This document shows positions 9,832 to 19,844 of a DNA stretch of 64,000 bases, piece by piece (the stretch's first letter is position 1; every line of letters begins with the position of its first letter). Made by a program: the position numbers and the translations under genes. Below the pieces are notes generated by a model, which was given only the letters and a program-made list of their open reading frames with translations, was not told where the DNA came from and did not search any database. The stretch comes from an uncultured Lachnospiraceae bacterium (GTDB taxonomy: Bacteria > Bacillota > Clostridia > Lachnospirales > Lachnospiraceae). Location: NCBI GenBank assembly GCA_949948735.1, contig CATLGV010000002.1, positions 1 to 64,000 on the forward strand, written 5' to 3'.

Positions 9832-10091
9832 GGATGGCGGCCGTTGTGTGCTTTGGCCGCTGAGCGGCGGGGCTGGGCGCCGTCTTAGGCAACATGTACA
9901 TTAAAATGGACAGGAGTTGGGCAAGTTGTCGATTGGAAGGCAGCGCCAATCTTATCGGATTCATTTAATAAGCAATATTTACATAAGGATATATAAAACT
10001 TTGGTGAATTGTAGTATAGCATTTTAAAGGGTTTTACTTTATACTGAATATATCACAAATTTACAAAATATTATTTTGGGAGGCATTTAAA

Positions 10092-11204
10092 ATGGCAAGT
10101 TTATCATTAAAGAACATTTGCAAAGTTTATCCTAACGGATTCGAAGCCGTTAAGAACTTCAACCTTGAAATCGCCGATAAAGAGTTCATTATCTTCGTTG
10201 GTCCTTCAGGATGCGGTAAGTCTACCACACTTCGTATGATTGCCGGTCTTGAGGATATTTCTTCCGGTGAGCTGAAGATTGGCGACAGAGTAGTTAATGA
10301 TGTAGAGCCTAAGGATAGAGATATCGCGATGGTATTCCAGAACTATGCTTTGTATCCCCATATGTCAGTATACGATAACATGGCATTCGGTCTGAAGTTA
10401 AGAAAGGTACCGAAGGCTGAGATTGACAAGATGGTTAAGGAGGCAGCTAAGATCCTTGACCTGACTCCGCTCCTTGACAGAAAGCCGAAGGCTTTGTCAG
10501 GCGGTCAGAGACAGCGTGTTGCGATGGGACGTGCAATCGTTCGTAACCCTAAGGTATTCCTGATGGATGAGCCTCTTTCCAACTTGGACGCAAAGCTTCG
10601 TGTTCAGATGCGTATCGAGATTGCAAAGCTTCATCAGAGACTCGGCACCACCATCATCTACGTTACACATGACCAGACAGAGGCGATGACCCTTGGTACC
10701 CGTATCGTTGTTATGAAGGACGGTATTGTTCAGCAGGTAGATACACCGCAGAACCTGTATGAGAAGCCGCAGAACCTGTTCGTTGCAGGATTCATGGGAT
10801 CTCCGCAGATGAACTTCCTGGATGCGACCGTAGAGGTTAAGGGCGACACCGCTCACCTGAACATAGCAAGCCTTTCTATTCCGCTTCCTCCCGCGAAGTC
10901 CAAGAAGCTGATTGAGGGCGGTTACAACGGAAAGGTTGTTACATTCGGTATCAGACCGGAGGATATCTACGACTCACAGATGATGGTAGAAGCAAAGTCT
11001 GAGAGCACCTTTGAGACAACCATCCGTGTATACGAGCTGCTTGGTGCAGAAGTATTCCTGTATGCGGATCTGGCTGAGTTCCCGATTACCGCAAGAGTCG
11101 ATCCGAGAACAACGGCAAGACCTGGTGATAAGGTAAAGTTTGCTATCGACATTGAAAAAATTCATGTATTCGATAAGGAAACAGAGAAGGTTATCACAAA
11201 CTAG
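10092..11204 (+). CDS. ABC transporter ATP-binding protein, sugar (MsmK/UgpC) type
   Basis: Walker A GPSGCGKSTT, signature LSGGQRQRVAMGRAIVRNPKVFLMDEPLSNLDAKLR, C-terminal TOBE-like region. Confidence 0.95.
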   Translation: MASLSLKNICKVYPNGFEAVKNFNLEIADKEFIIFVGPSGCGKSTTLRMIAGLEDISSGELKIGDRVVNDVEPKDRDIAMVFQNYALYPHMSVYDNMAFGLKLRKVPKAEIDKMVKEAAKILDLTPLLDRKPKALSGGQRQRVAMGRAIVRNPKVFLMDEPLSNLDAKLRVQMRIEIAKLHQRLGTTIIYVTHDQTEAMTLGTRIVVMKDGIVQQVDTPQNLYEKPQNLFVAGFMGSPQMNFLDATVEVKGDTAHLNIASLSIPLPPAKSKKLIEGGYNGKVVTFGIRPEDIYDSQMMVEAKSESTFETTIRVYELLGAEVFLYADLAEFPITARVDPRTTARPGDKVKFAIDIEKIHVFDKETEKVITN

Positions 11205-11226
11205 TTTATCAATAAAGGATAATCAG

Positions 11227-11256
11227 GACCCCGGCAGAAGTGTCGGGGTCTATTTG
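11227..11256 (+). terminator. Intrinsic terminator
   Basis: GACCCCG-GCAGAAGTGT-CGGGGTC-TATTT. Confidence 0.75.
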
Positions 11257-11275
11257 ACAGAAGCGAGGGTGCAGA

Positions 11276-12361
11276 ATGATTTCGAATCAGGTAATTCAGA
11301 CAAGCATTGACGAACTGAAAAGCATAACCAAGGTAGACCTTTGCGTTATGGATGTGGACGGTCTTACGGTGGCAGCCACCTTTGACAATAAGGACGTGTC
11401 GGCAGAGCTTATCACAAACTTTGTCGCCTCCCCTGCGGACAGCCAGATTGTAAGGAATCTCCATATGCTTAAGATCTGGGAGGACAGAGAGGTCGTATAT
11501 GTGATGGTGGCGAGCGGTTCGAGCGCGGACGCGTACATGATAGGCAAAGTAGCCGTCAGCCAGATACAGAACCTGGTAATTGCGTACAGAGAGAATTTTG
11601 ATAAAAACAATTTCTTCCAAAATCTGCTGCTGGATAATCTGCTTTTGGTGGATATATACAACCGTGCCAAAAAGCTGCATATAGAGACGAACGTACCGCG
11701 GGTGGTATATCTGGTGGAAGCCCAGAATGATAAGGATAATATCGCGATGGAGCTTCTGAAGAATATTTTCGGCGACCAGCCGGGGTGCTATCTCACCGCG
11801 GTAGAACAGAAGAACATGATATTTATCAAGGACGTGACGGACGTTAGTGCGTACACGGAAGTGGAGCAGACCGCGCAGGTGATTGTGGATATGCTCAATT
11901 CCGAGGGTATGCTGATCGCAAAGGTATCCTACGGGACAATTGTGGAAGAGCTCAAGGAGATATCCAAGTCCTATAAGGAGGCAAAGATGGCGCTGGATGT
12001 AGGAAAGATCTTCTACATGGAAAAGCCGATTAACGCCTACAATACGCTTGGCATCGGCCGCCTGATTTATCAGCTTCCGGTGAATCTGTGCCGTATCTTT
12101 ATGAAGGAAATATTCGGGGATAATATTCCCGATGATTTGGACGAAGAGGTGCTGACGACCGTGCAGAAATTTTTTGACAACAATCTCAATGTGTCGGAGA
12201 CGTCAAGGCAGCTGTTTGTGCATCGCAATACGCTGGTATACCGGATTGAGAAGCTGCACCAGTCCACCGGACTTGACATCAGGAAATTTGACGATGCGCT
12301 GACCTTCAAGATCGCGCTGATGGTCGTAAATTATATGAAATATATAGACTCTTTGGAATAA
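11276..12361 (+). CDS. PucR/CdaR-like transcriptional regulator with C-terminal HTH
   Basis: C-terminal FFDNNLNVSETSRQLFVHRNTLVYRIEKLHQSTGLDIRKFDDALTFKIAL typical of PucR C-terminal HTH. Confidence 0.85.
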   Translation: MISNQVIQTSIDELKSITKVDLCVMDVDGLTVAATFDNKDVSAELITNFVASPADSQIVRNLHMLKIWEDREVVYVMVASGSSADAYMIGKVAVSQIQNLVIAYRENFDKNNFFQNLLLDNLLLVDIYNRAKKLHIETNVPRVVYLVEAQNDKDNIAMELLKNIFGDQPGCYLTAVEQKNMIFIKDVTDVSAYTEVEQTAQVIVDMLNSEGMLIAKVSYGTIVEELKEISKSYKEAKMALDVGKIFYMEKPINAYNTLGIGRLIYQLPVNLCRIFMKEIFGDNIPDDLDEEVLTTVQKFFDNNLNVSETSRQLFVHRNTLVYRIEKLHQSTGLDIRKFDDALTFKIALMVVNYMKYIDSLE

Positions 12362-12370
12362 AGAGCGAAT

Positions 12371-12430
12371 ATCCCCCGACGCGTGGACATACATTTAAGT
12401 AGTCTGTAGGCTCGCGATAGGGGGATTTTT
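12371..12430 (+). terminator. Intrinsic terminator whose 3' arm carries the SD of the next ORF
   Basis: ATCCCCC(12371-12377)/GGGGGAT(12420-12426), inner CGCG/CGCG, then TTTTT immediately before ATG 12431. Confidence 0.75.
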
Positions 12431-13222
12431 ATGCAGTTTTTTTATATTGATTATATGAACGGAAATAAGAAAGAGCGCAATATAGGATTTCTGAGGGCCG
12501 ATAAGGAAGGGATGCATGTAGGCCTGCGCGGCGTTCCCTCACAATGCGGGAGCGCCTGCAGCGTGTATGTGATCAACCGCATCGGAGAAAAGCGCCTGCT
12601 CGGCAGGGTGCCCATACGGAACGGGTACGGTATGGAGAAGCTCGGATGGACAAGGGAGGTCTGCTTTCGGGACTGTGTGGAGGTGGAGATTCCGCTGTAT
12701 GGCACGCGCGTGGGCAGATGCGTTATAAGGGAGGCGGAGTCCGATAAGACAGGTCAGGAGCCGCTGCCGCAGCATGTAAAGGCGAGCGAGGGGGGCGGAT
12801 ATGCATGTCAGGCGCAGGAGGAGCTTCTTGAGGAGCCGGTATTGGATAAATGGTCGCAGCTGCTGCACACATATCCGCAGGTTCATATTCTTCCCGAAGC
12901 GCAGTCGATTCTGATAAAGCCCAGGGATATTGTGATTTTGCCGGAAAAATACCATGATCTGGCGGGCAATTCCTTTGTGCTCCACGCGTATTACAATTAC
13001 CGCCAGCTTCTGCTCTTTCGGTATATACAGGGGCAGGAGGGAGGCGGCGCTTATTATATCGGGGTTCCCGGGGTATATTATGAGCGGGAATGCCGCATTG
13101 CGGAGATGTTTGGGTTCGAGGGCTTTGAAAACGGCGAGGCAAGAATGCGCGAGGAGCAAGAGCGCGAAAACGCGCTGCATAAGGGATGCTTTGGCTATTA
13201 TATGAAGCAGGTGGAAATCTAG
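12431..13222 (+). CDS. Conserved hypothetical protein
   Basis: 264-codon ORF with GGGGGA SD 5 nt upstream; no recognisable catalytic motif. Confidence 0.7.
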   Translation: MQFFYIDYMNGNKKERNIGFLRADKEGMHVGLRGVPSQCGSACSVYVINRIGEKRLLGRVPIRNGYGMEKLGWTREVCFRDCVEVEIPLYGTRVGRCVIREAESDKTGQEPLPQHVKASEGGGYACQAQEELLEEPVLDKWSQLLHTYPQVHILPEAQSILIKPRDIVILPEKYHDLAGNSFVLHAYYNYRQLLLFRYIQGQEGGGAYYIGVPGVYYERECRIAEMFGFEGFENGEARMREEQERENALHKGCFGYYMKQVEI

Positions 13223-13258
13223 GGAGGTCCGATATTACCGGGCCATCAATAACTGGCG

Positions 13259-13996
13259 TCAGACTGTCACGCCGCGGATCTGTGTATTGGGAACGGCTGC
13301 CGCGCACAGACCGGCAAAGCGCTTCAGTGTTTCCGGCGTATGCGCGTGAAAGCCCCGGGCGATAACGCCTGCACTCTCCGTGTAGGATTGCAGAAAATAG
13401 GCAGAGGCGCCTGCAATCCAGTCAGATATGACACACATGTCATGCTCATCATGCAGCTCTTTCACAATGGTTGTGCGAAATTCATAGTCAAAGCCGTTCC
13501 TGCCGGCGGCAAGCAGAATGTCGACGGATGCGCGGATGTGCGCAAGCAGCGGCGAATCGGCGGACAGCCCCGGAAGACCGGCAGTAACCCCGTATTTGGC
13601 GGGTGTGTTCTTGATATCCATCGCGCAGTAATCAATCAGGCGGCCTTCAATCAGGCGGCGGAGCATATCGGGATTGGAGCCGTTGGTGTCGAGCTTTGTC
13701 GAATAGCCGAGCGCTTTGATGCGCCGCAGGAAATCGGGCAGCTCAGGGTTCAGCGTCGGCTCGCCGCCGGTGAGACAGACGCCGGTCAGGATTCCCCTTC
13801 GCTTCTTCAGAAAGGAAAAAAGCGCTTCGCTGCTGCAGGGGGTAAGGGCGCCGTTTTTGATGCTGTCGTCCGCAAACACGATGTCCCGGTTGTGGCAATA
13901 GGGGCATCGGAAATTGCAGCCGCCGAGAAAAACAGTCGCGGCGACATGCTGCGGATAATCTAAAAGCGTGGTTTTTGCAAGGGCACAGATTTGCAT
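13259..13996 (-). CDS. nrdG: Anaerobic ribonucleotide reductase-activating-type radical SAM protein
   Basis: FLGGCNFRCPYCHNRDIV (CxxxCxxC), GGEPTLNPELPDFLRRIKALGYSTKLDTNGSNP. Confidence 0.85.
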   Translation of the reverse strand: MQICALAKTTLLDYPQHVAATVFLGGCNFRCPYCHNRDIVFADDSIKNGALTPCSSEALFSFLKKRRGILTGVCLTGGEPTLNPELPDFLRRIKALGYSTKLDTNGSNPDMLRRLIEGRLIDYCAMDIKNTPAKYGVTAGLPGLSADSPLLAHIRASVDILLAAGRNGFDYEFRTTIVKELHDEHDMCVISDWIAGASAYFLQSYTESAGVIARGFHAHTPETLKRFAGLCAAAVPNTQIRGVTV

Positions 13997-14218
13997 GGGG
14001 CGCCTCCCGGGATTGTGGTTAAGCGGTATACATTGGTTTCGTTTTACTGGTTTGCCGTATGCATAAAATTATATAACATAATGCACAGATGTACAAATGT
14101 TTTGGCGTTTTTTCTTTTCGTGTCCCCTGTTTACATTTATATTGGCGTATATTAATATGGTAGTAGACAGGATTGGAAGACAGCGTTTGACTATGGCAGA
14201 GAGGCAGGGGCGGACAGA

Positions 14219-14701
14219 ATGCAGGATACAGACGAAAAATATATGCGGGAGGCGATACGGCAGGCAAAGAAGGCCTATGCGCTCGGCGAGGTCCCGATAG
14301 GCTGCGTTATTGTGCATGAGGGAAGAATCATCGGACGCGGCTATAACCGCCGCAATACGGATAAAAGTACACTCTCCCATGCGGAGATTACCGCGATTAA
14401 GAAGGCAAGCAGGGTTATCGGAGATTGGAGGCTGGAAGAGTGTACACTATATGTTACGCTGGAGCCGTGTCAGATGTGCGCGGGTGCGATTGTCCAGGCA
14501 AGAATTTCCAGAGTGGTAATGGGCTGCATGAACCCCAAAGCGGGCTGTGCAGGCTCCATTCTCAATATTTTGGAGATGCCGGAATTTAATCATCAGGTAG
14601 AAACAGCGCGCGGCATTCTGGAAGAAGAATGCGCAGCGCTGCTGAAAACCTTTTTTAAGGAGCTGCGTATCCGCAATAAGCTGGAGAAGCAGCAGCCTTA
14701 A
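14219..14701 (+). CDS. tadA: tRNA-specific adenosine deaminase
   Basis: HAEITAIKKAS, LEPCQMCAGAIVQARI zinc deaminase motifs; 160 aa. Confidence 0.93.
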   Translation: MQDTDEKYMREAIRQAKKAYALGEVPIGCVIVHEGRIIGRGYNRRNTDKSTLSHAEITAIKKASRVIGDWRLEECTLYVTLEPCQMCAGAIVQARISRVVMGCMNPKAGCAGSILNILEMPEFNHQVETARGILEEECAALLKTFFKELRIRNKLEKQQP

Positions 14702-15858
14702 TAATCTTTACACAGCTCCCGGGCCAGCGCGTCGAGCTGCGCGGCGCTCTCCTCATTTAAGGCCGAGCGTATACATACCGTGTTGTCGGTAAAGGCGATG
14801 TTTTTGCAGCCCTCAAGCAGTCCGCGCATGGTTTTGGCAGCAAGAGGCGCCCAGGTGCCGTTCTCAATCAGGCCGACAGTGCGGTTCTGATAATTGCGTT
14901 CGGTCAGATGGCTGATGAAGGTCCGCATAAAGGGAAAGATTCCCGCATCATAGGTAATGGAGGCGAGTACGAGCTTCCCGTAACGGAAGGCGTCCTCCAC
15001 GCATTCCGCCATATCGTCGCGTGCGAGGTCGGCGACAACGACCTTCGGGCAGCCCGCTGCGCGCAGCTTGTCGGCCAGCAGCAGCGCGGCTTTTTTTGTA
15101 TTGCCGTAGACGGACGCATAGGCGATCAGAACGCCCTCCGTCTCGACGGCATAGGAGGACCATGTATTGTACAGTCCTATGTAATAGTCCAGATTTTCTT
15201 TCAATACGGGGCCGTGCAGCGGGCAGATGGCCTGAATATCAAGACCGGACGCCTTTTTAAGGAGGTTCTGCACCTGCATGCCGTATTTTCCGACAATGCC
15301 GATATAATAGCGGCGCGCCTCGCAGGCCCAGTCTTCCTCCACATCCAGCGCGCCGAATTTGCCGAAGCCGTCCGCGGAAAAAAGCACCCTGTCGCGGCTG
15401 TCATAGGTAACGATGACTTCGGGCCAGTGTACCATGGGCGCGGTAAAAAAGGTCAGCGTATGGGCGCCGAGAGAAAGCGTGTCGTTTTCCTTCACAACAA
15501 TTCGCCGGGAGGCATAGTCTGTGCCGAAGAACTGCTTCATCATGGTAAAGGCGGGCGCGGAAGAGACAATCTGCGCCTCGGGATAGACTTCCATAAAGCT
15601 TGCAATGTTCGCGGAATGATCCGGCTCCATATGTTGTACAATCAGGTAATCCGGACGGCGGCCGCCAAGAGCTGTCTTCAGGTTGGCAAGCCATTCCTGC
15701 GTGAAATGCGCGTCAACCGTGTCAAATACGGCGGTCTTTTCGTCCGTCAGAACATAGGAGTTGTAGGACATGCCGTTCTTTACGGTATATTGGCCCTCGA
15801 ACAGATCTACCGCGTGGTCGTTGACGCCGACGTACTGAATATCGTTTGTAATTTCCAT
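14698..15858 (-). CDS. A-type flavoprotein (FprA family: metallo-beta-lactamase diiron + flavodoxin)
   Basis: HMEPDHSAN, YDAGIFPFMRTF, flavodoxin region IAYASVYGNTKKAALLLADKL; start at MEITNDIQYVGVNDH. Confidence 0.92.
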   Translation of the reverse strand: MEITNDIQYVGVNDHAVDLFEGQYTVKNGMSYNSYVLTDEKTAVFDTVDAHFTQEWLANLKTALGGRRPDYLIVQHMEPDHSANIASFMEVYPEAQIVSSAPAFTMMKQFFGTDYASRRIVVKENDTLSLGAHTLTFFTAPMVHWPEVIVTYDSRDRVLFSADGFGKFGALDVEEDWACEARRYYIGIVGKYGMQVQNLLKKASGLDIQAICPLHGPVLKENLDYYIGLYNTWSSYAVETEGVLIAYASVYGNTKKAALLLADKLRAAGCPKVVVADLARDDMAECVEDAFRYGKLVLASITYDAGIFPFMRTFISHLTERNYQNRTVGLIENGTWAPLAAKTMRGLLEGCKNIAFTDNTVCIRSALNEESAAQLDALARELCKDY

Positions 15859-16091
15859 AATATTATATCCCCATTTCTGCGCACATTCTGAGTATGCCGG
15901 GGCTGTGCCGTGTGCGCGCGGACACAAATCCCGCCAAGCAAAGCTTTATCAGCCGCAGCTCCATTATAACATAATTTTACGAAGAATATAGGAAAAAATG
16001 AACAGAATGGATAGGCAAAGGAACGGGGGGTGTGATATAATATGGTAAAAATTATAAGCAGACTGTTGTGATGCAACAAAGGAGGAATATC

Positions 16092-17456
16092 GTGAATAAT
16101 ATTGTATGGCATGACAGGTATAATATGGGTGTGGACTTTATCGACAGAGAACACCGGCTGCTTTTTTCTACAATGGACCGGCTGCTGAAGCTCATCGAAA
16201 ACGAGGAAAAAAGCGAGTGGGTGTGCCGGGAAGGGGTAAAATACCTAAAGAACCACACGGTGGAGCATTTTGAACACGAGGAACAGTATATGCAGTCGAT
16301 CGATTATCCGGACTATGAGACGCATAAGCGGCTGCACGACAATTTCCGCAATAAGACGCTGCCGGCATTGGAGCAGGAGATCGAGGAGAATTATTATTCC
16401 GAGGATTCCATCCGGCATTTTCTGGGCGTCTGCATCGGATGGATGGTGGCGCATACGCAGACGGAGGACCAGGCGATTACCGGAAAGGCCAGCAGCAAGT
16501 GGGTGGATCTGCCCAAGGAGGAGGAAATCGACGTCTTAGAGCAGGTCATTGCCCAGATTGTCTATGATATGCTTCATTTGAAGGCGCGGGTTATCAGCGA
16601 GCAGTACAGCGGAGAGAATTTCGGAAAGGTTGTGTGCTTCCGGTTTGACTACCGCGGCGAAAAGAAGGACAAATGGGAAATCATATTGGTGTTCGAGGAG
16701 CAGCTGCTGATTAAGGTGATCGGAAACATGACGGACACGCAGTGCCTGCGGGTGGACGATATGGTATTGAATGTCACCCGGTATGTGTCCCGGCAGCTTT
16801 TAGAGCGGATCCGGGAGAGCATTCCGTCAATGGATCTGTATGAGATGGAGCGGGAGTGTCTGCTGACGCATGAGCAGCTTGTCAAAACCTTTGAGCGGAC
16901 GCCGCCGTCCTGCAATCTGCTCTTTGACACGGGAGAAGGATACTTTGCGTTCTGCGCGACGACCGCCGATTCGCTTCGCGGAAAAATCGCGTCCGACATC
17001 AACGCGGAGAATGCGATGGACGAAATCAAAAGGTATCTGAATAAAGAAAAGGAAGAAAAGAAAAAAATTCTTGTGGTGGACGATTCTGATTTTATGCGCA
17101 GCAGAATCTGCAAGCTTTTGGAGCCGCACTATATGGTTATGGAAGCGGGGTCGAGCGTTTCGGGCATTACACATATCGCGCTGGACAGACCGGATTTGAT
17201 TCTGCTGGATTACGAAATGCCGGTCTGCGACGGAAGGCAGATGCTGGAGATGATTCGCGCGGAGCGCAGTATTTCGGATATTCCGGTGATATTCCTGACC
17301 GGCAGAGGGGACAGGGAGAGCGTCAAGAAGGTGATGGCGCTAAAGCCCGAGGGCTATCTGCTCAAGGTGATGCCGGATGAGGAGATCAAGGAAAATATCG
17401 ACGATTTCTTTGAGAAGAGAAGGCTGGCGCAGCGTCAGGAAAGTGTACAGGAGTAA
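16092..17456 (+). CDS. Hemerythrin-domain / CheX-like / response-regulator receiver fusion
   Basis: Bacteriohemerythrin motifs (GVDFIDREHRLLF, HTVEHFEHEEQYM, HKRLHDNF, HTQTED); C-terminal KKILVVDDSDFMRSRICKLL...LILLDYEMPVCDG; GTG start after AAAGGAGG. Confidence 0.85.
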   Translation: MNNIVWHDRYNMGVDFIDREHRLLFSTMDRLLKLIENEEKSEWVCREGVKYLKNHTVEHFEHEEQYMQSIDYPDYETHKRLHDNFRNKTLPALEQEIEENYYSEDSIRHFLGVCIGWMVAHTQTEDQAITGKASSKWVDLPKEEEIDVLEQVIAQIVYDMLHLKARVISEQYSGENFGKVVCFRFDYRGEKKDKWEIILVFEEQLLIKVIGNMTDTQCLRVDDMVLNVTRYVSRQLLERIRESIPSMDLYEMERECLLTHEQLVKTFERTPPSCNLLFDTGEGYFAFCATTADSLRGKIASDINAENAMDEIKRYLNKEKEEKKKILVVDDSDFMRSRICKLLEPHYMVMEAGSSVSGITHIALDRPDLILLDYEMPVCDGRQMLEMIRAERSISDIPVIFLTGRGDRESVKKVMALKPEGYLLKVMPDEEIKENIDDFFEKRRLAQRQESVQE

Positions 17457-17474
17457 GATTTAAAGGAGAATTTG

Positions 17475-18434
17475 ATGGATGAGATAGCAGTATTAATTCC
17501 GTGCTACAATGAGAGCAGGACCGTGGAAAAGGTCGTAAGAGACTTTCGGGAGGCGCTGCCTAATGCCGTCATATATGTCTATGATAATAATTCGACGGAC
17601 GGGACGGATGAGATTGCGCGCCGCGCGGGAGCGGTGGTGCGTTATGAGTACCAACAGGGCAAGGGTAACGTTATTCGTCGGATGTTCCGGGAGATCGACG
17701 CCAAATGTTATATTATGACGGACGGCGACGATACCTATCCGGCCGACGAGGCGCCGAAGCTGTGCGAGGCGGTTTTGACGCGGGGAGCGGATATGGTGGT
17801 GGGGGACAGGCTCTCCTCCTCCTATTTTGAGGAAAACAAGCGGCCGTTCCACAATTTCGGCAATTCGCTGGTGCGGGGGACCATTAACAGGGTCTTCAAG
17901 AGCGACATCCGTGATATTATGACAGGCTACAGAGCCTTCAGCTACCAGTTTGTGAAGTCGTTCCCCGTGCTGTCAAAGGGCTTTGAGATTGAGACGGAGA
18001 TGAGCATCCATGCAATTGACAGGAATATGCGGGTGGAAAATGTGATTATCCAGTACCGGGACCGGCCGGAGGGGAGCGTCTCGAAGCTCAATACCTATTC
18101 GGACGGCTTTAAGGTGCTTATGACGATTATGAAAATGTACAGGAATTACAAGCCGATGGGATTTTTCCTGTGGATCAGCATTGTATTGGCGGTGGTTTCC
18201 ACAATCTTCCTGATACCGGTTCTCCGGGAATATTTTGTCACCGGACTTGTGGCGCGCTTTCCGACGCTGATTGTGTGCGGTTTTGTATATGTGGCGGCGA
18301 TACAGTCGTTTTTTGCGGGGCTGATGCTGTCCACGATGCGCCAGAAGAATTTGCAGGACTTTGAGATGAATCTGATTATGCTCGAGCGGGAGCGAAAGAA
18401 GAGCGAAAGCGGCGCGGACGGAAGTAGAGAATAG
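17475..18434 (+). CDS. Glycosyltransferase family 2 with C-terminal TM segments
   Basis: IAVLIPCYNESRTVEKVVRDF, DNNSTDGTDEIARRAG, MTDGDDTYPADEAPKL. Confidence 0.92.
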   Translation: MDEIAVLIPCYNESRTVEKVVRDFREALPNAVIYVYDNNSTDGTDEIARRAGAVVRYEYQQGKGNVIRRMFREIDAKCYIMTDGDDTYPADEAPKLCEAVLTRGADMVVGDRLSSSYFEENKRPFHNFGNSLVRGTINRVFKSDIRDIMTGYRAFSYQFVKSFPVLSKGFEIETEMSIHAIDRNMRVENVIIQYRDRPEGSVSKLNTYSDGFKVLMTIMKMYRNYKPMGFFLWISIVLAVVSTIFLIPVLREYFVTGLVARFPTLIVCGFVYVAAIQSFFAGLMLSTMRQKNLQDFEMNLIMLERERKKSESGADGSRE

Positions 18435-18435
18435 G

Positions 18436-19200
18436 ATGAAAGATACACGAAAGAATTATGTGGTACTGGATATCGAAACCACGGGACTGAGTCCGAAGTA
18501 CGAGAAAATAATCGAGATTGGCGCGGCAAGGATTGTGAACGGGCAGGTGGAGGACACCTACGCGGCTTTTGTCAATCCGGGAAAAAGCCTTCCGCCGCGA
18601 ATTGTGGAGCTTACCGGAATAACCGACAAGGATGTCAGAAATGCGCCCTATATTGAGGATATATTTGATGCGTTTGCCGGTTTTGTCGGGGAAGATATAC
18701 TGCTGGGACATAATCTGATGTTTGATTATTCCTTTGTAAAAAGGGCGGCGGCAAACCAGAAGAGAACCTTTGAGAAGGAGGGGCTGGATACGCTGCGAAT
18801 CGCAAGGCGGTTCCTGACGAAGCTGGACAGCAAAAGGCTGGGGGATTTGTGCGGGCATTACGGGATTCATCTGGAGGCCCACAGGGCATTGAATGACGCG
18901 ATTGCCACGCATATGCTGTATCAGCGGCTTGCGGAGGAATTCTACGAAAAGGATCCGGCATGCTTTGCGCCGCAGGCGTTGGTCTGCAACGTCAAAAAGG
19001 AGAGTCCGGTCACGCCAAGGCAGTATGCGCATGTCATCCGGCTTGCGCAGCGGTTTGGCCAGCAGGTGGTGGAAGAAGACGGCGTCTGCTATCTTGAGCC
19101 GGTGGCGAAGGTGACAACGGAGCGGATTGAGATCGGAAGGCTGAGCAAAAACGAGGCCAGCCGGCTTATTGACCGCCTGCTTGCAAATTACGGACAATAG
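18436..19200 (+). CDS. DnaQ/PolC-type 3'-5' exonuclease
   Basis: YVVLDIETTGLSPKYEKIIEIGA, GHNLMFDYSF, HRALNDAIAT (DEDDh motifs). Confidence 0.9.
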   Translation: MKDTRKNYVVLDIETTGLSPKYEKIIEIGAARIVNGQVEDTYAAFVNPGKSLPPRIVELTGITDKDVRNAPYIEDIFDAFAGFVGEDILLGHNLMFDYSFVKRAAANQKRTFEKEGLDTLRIARRFLTKLDSKRLGDLCGHYGIHLEAHRALNDAIATHMLYQRLAEEFYEKDPACFAPQALVCNVKKESPVTPRQYAHVIRLAQRFGQQVVEEDGVCYLEPVAKVTTERIEIGRLSKNEASRLIDRLLANYGQ

Positions 19201-19768
19201 TGTCCCTGGAAAGGGAGTGCAGCTGGCCGGCGCGCTGTATCAGCCCGTCAATTTTTTCGGGGGTATGGTATTTCGTATATAGCCCGGCAAGCATATAATA
19301 GGATTTGCCGACATCCGATCCGGTTGCGACGGCAAATTCCAGCGTTTGGACGGCAAGGGCGTCGTTGCCGCTTTCAGAGAGCTTTTCCGCGATTCTTTGC
19401 AGGAGTGTGACCAAATTTGTGTAATGAAAATCGTATTCGCTTAATATAGTAATATTAGCGGTTCCGTATTGCAGCTTGAGATCTGTGTTGCTCAGGCCGG
19501 TGAGGTTGACGATTTTGCATTCGGACAAGCTTTTCAAATCATTCAGGTCGTACCGCAGCGCCTCCGTCATATTGTCGGGGGACATATAAAGCAGCGTGTC
19601 GGGGATGGTAATATAATCCAATGCGTCAAGAGATTTTTTGCGGATAAAGTTGGATTTTGCCTCACGTTCCCAGTAATTTCGCTCGGCTCTGGCTTCCTGG
19701 CTGTTCTCCCGGCGGAGCTTTAATGAAATTATTGCTGCAAAGATTATTGAAATAATGATGAAATTCAT
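19166..19768 (-). CDS. Hypothetical membrane-anchored protein with TPR-like C-terminus
   Basis: MNFIIISIIFAAIISLKLRR TM anchor; 200 aa; overlaps 3' end of the exonuclease gene by 35 nt (convergent). Confidence 0.65.
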   Translation of the reverse strand: MNFIIISIIFAAIISLKLRRENSQEARAERNYWEREAKSNFIRKKSLDALDYITIPDTLLYMSPDNMTEALRYDLNDLKSLSECKIVNLTGLSNTDLKLQYGTANITILSEYDFHYTNLVTLLQRIAEKLSESGNDALAVQTLEFAVATGSDVGKSYYMLAGLYTKYHTPEKIDGLIQRAGQLHSLSRDTIVRNLQAGGQ

Positions 19769-19844
19769 ATATAATATCCTTTCAGATAAAATGATGTATT
19801 GCAAAGCTGCATTTAGCAGGTATAAAGGAGGCATACAGCGCATA

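Noticed and set aside
13340-13963. 207-aa plus-strand ORF antisense to the nrdG-like gene
   Set aside because: Shadow ORF; radical SAM motif is on the minus strand
14908-15891. 327-aa plus-strand ORF antisense to the A-type flavoprotein gene
   Set aside because: Shadow ORF without recognisable domains
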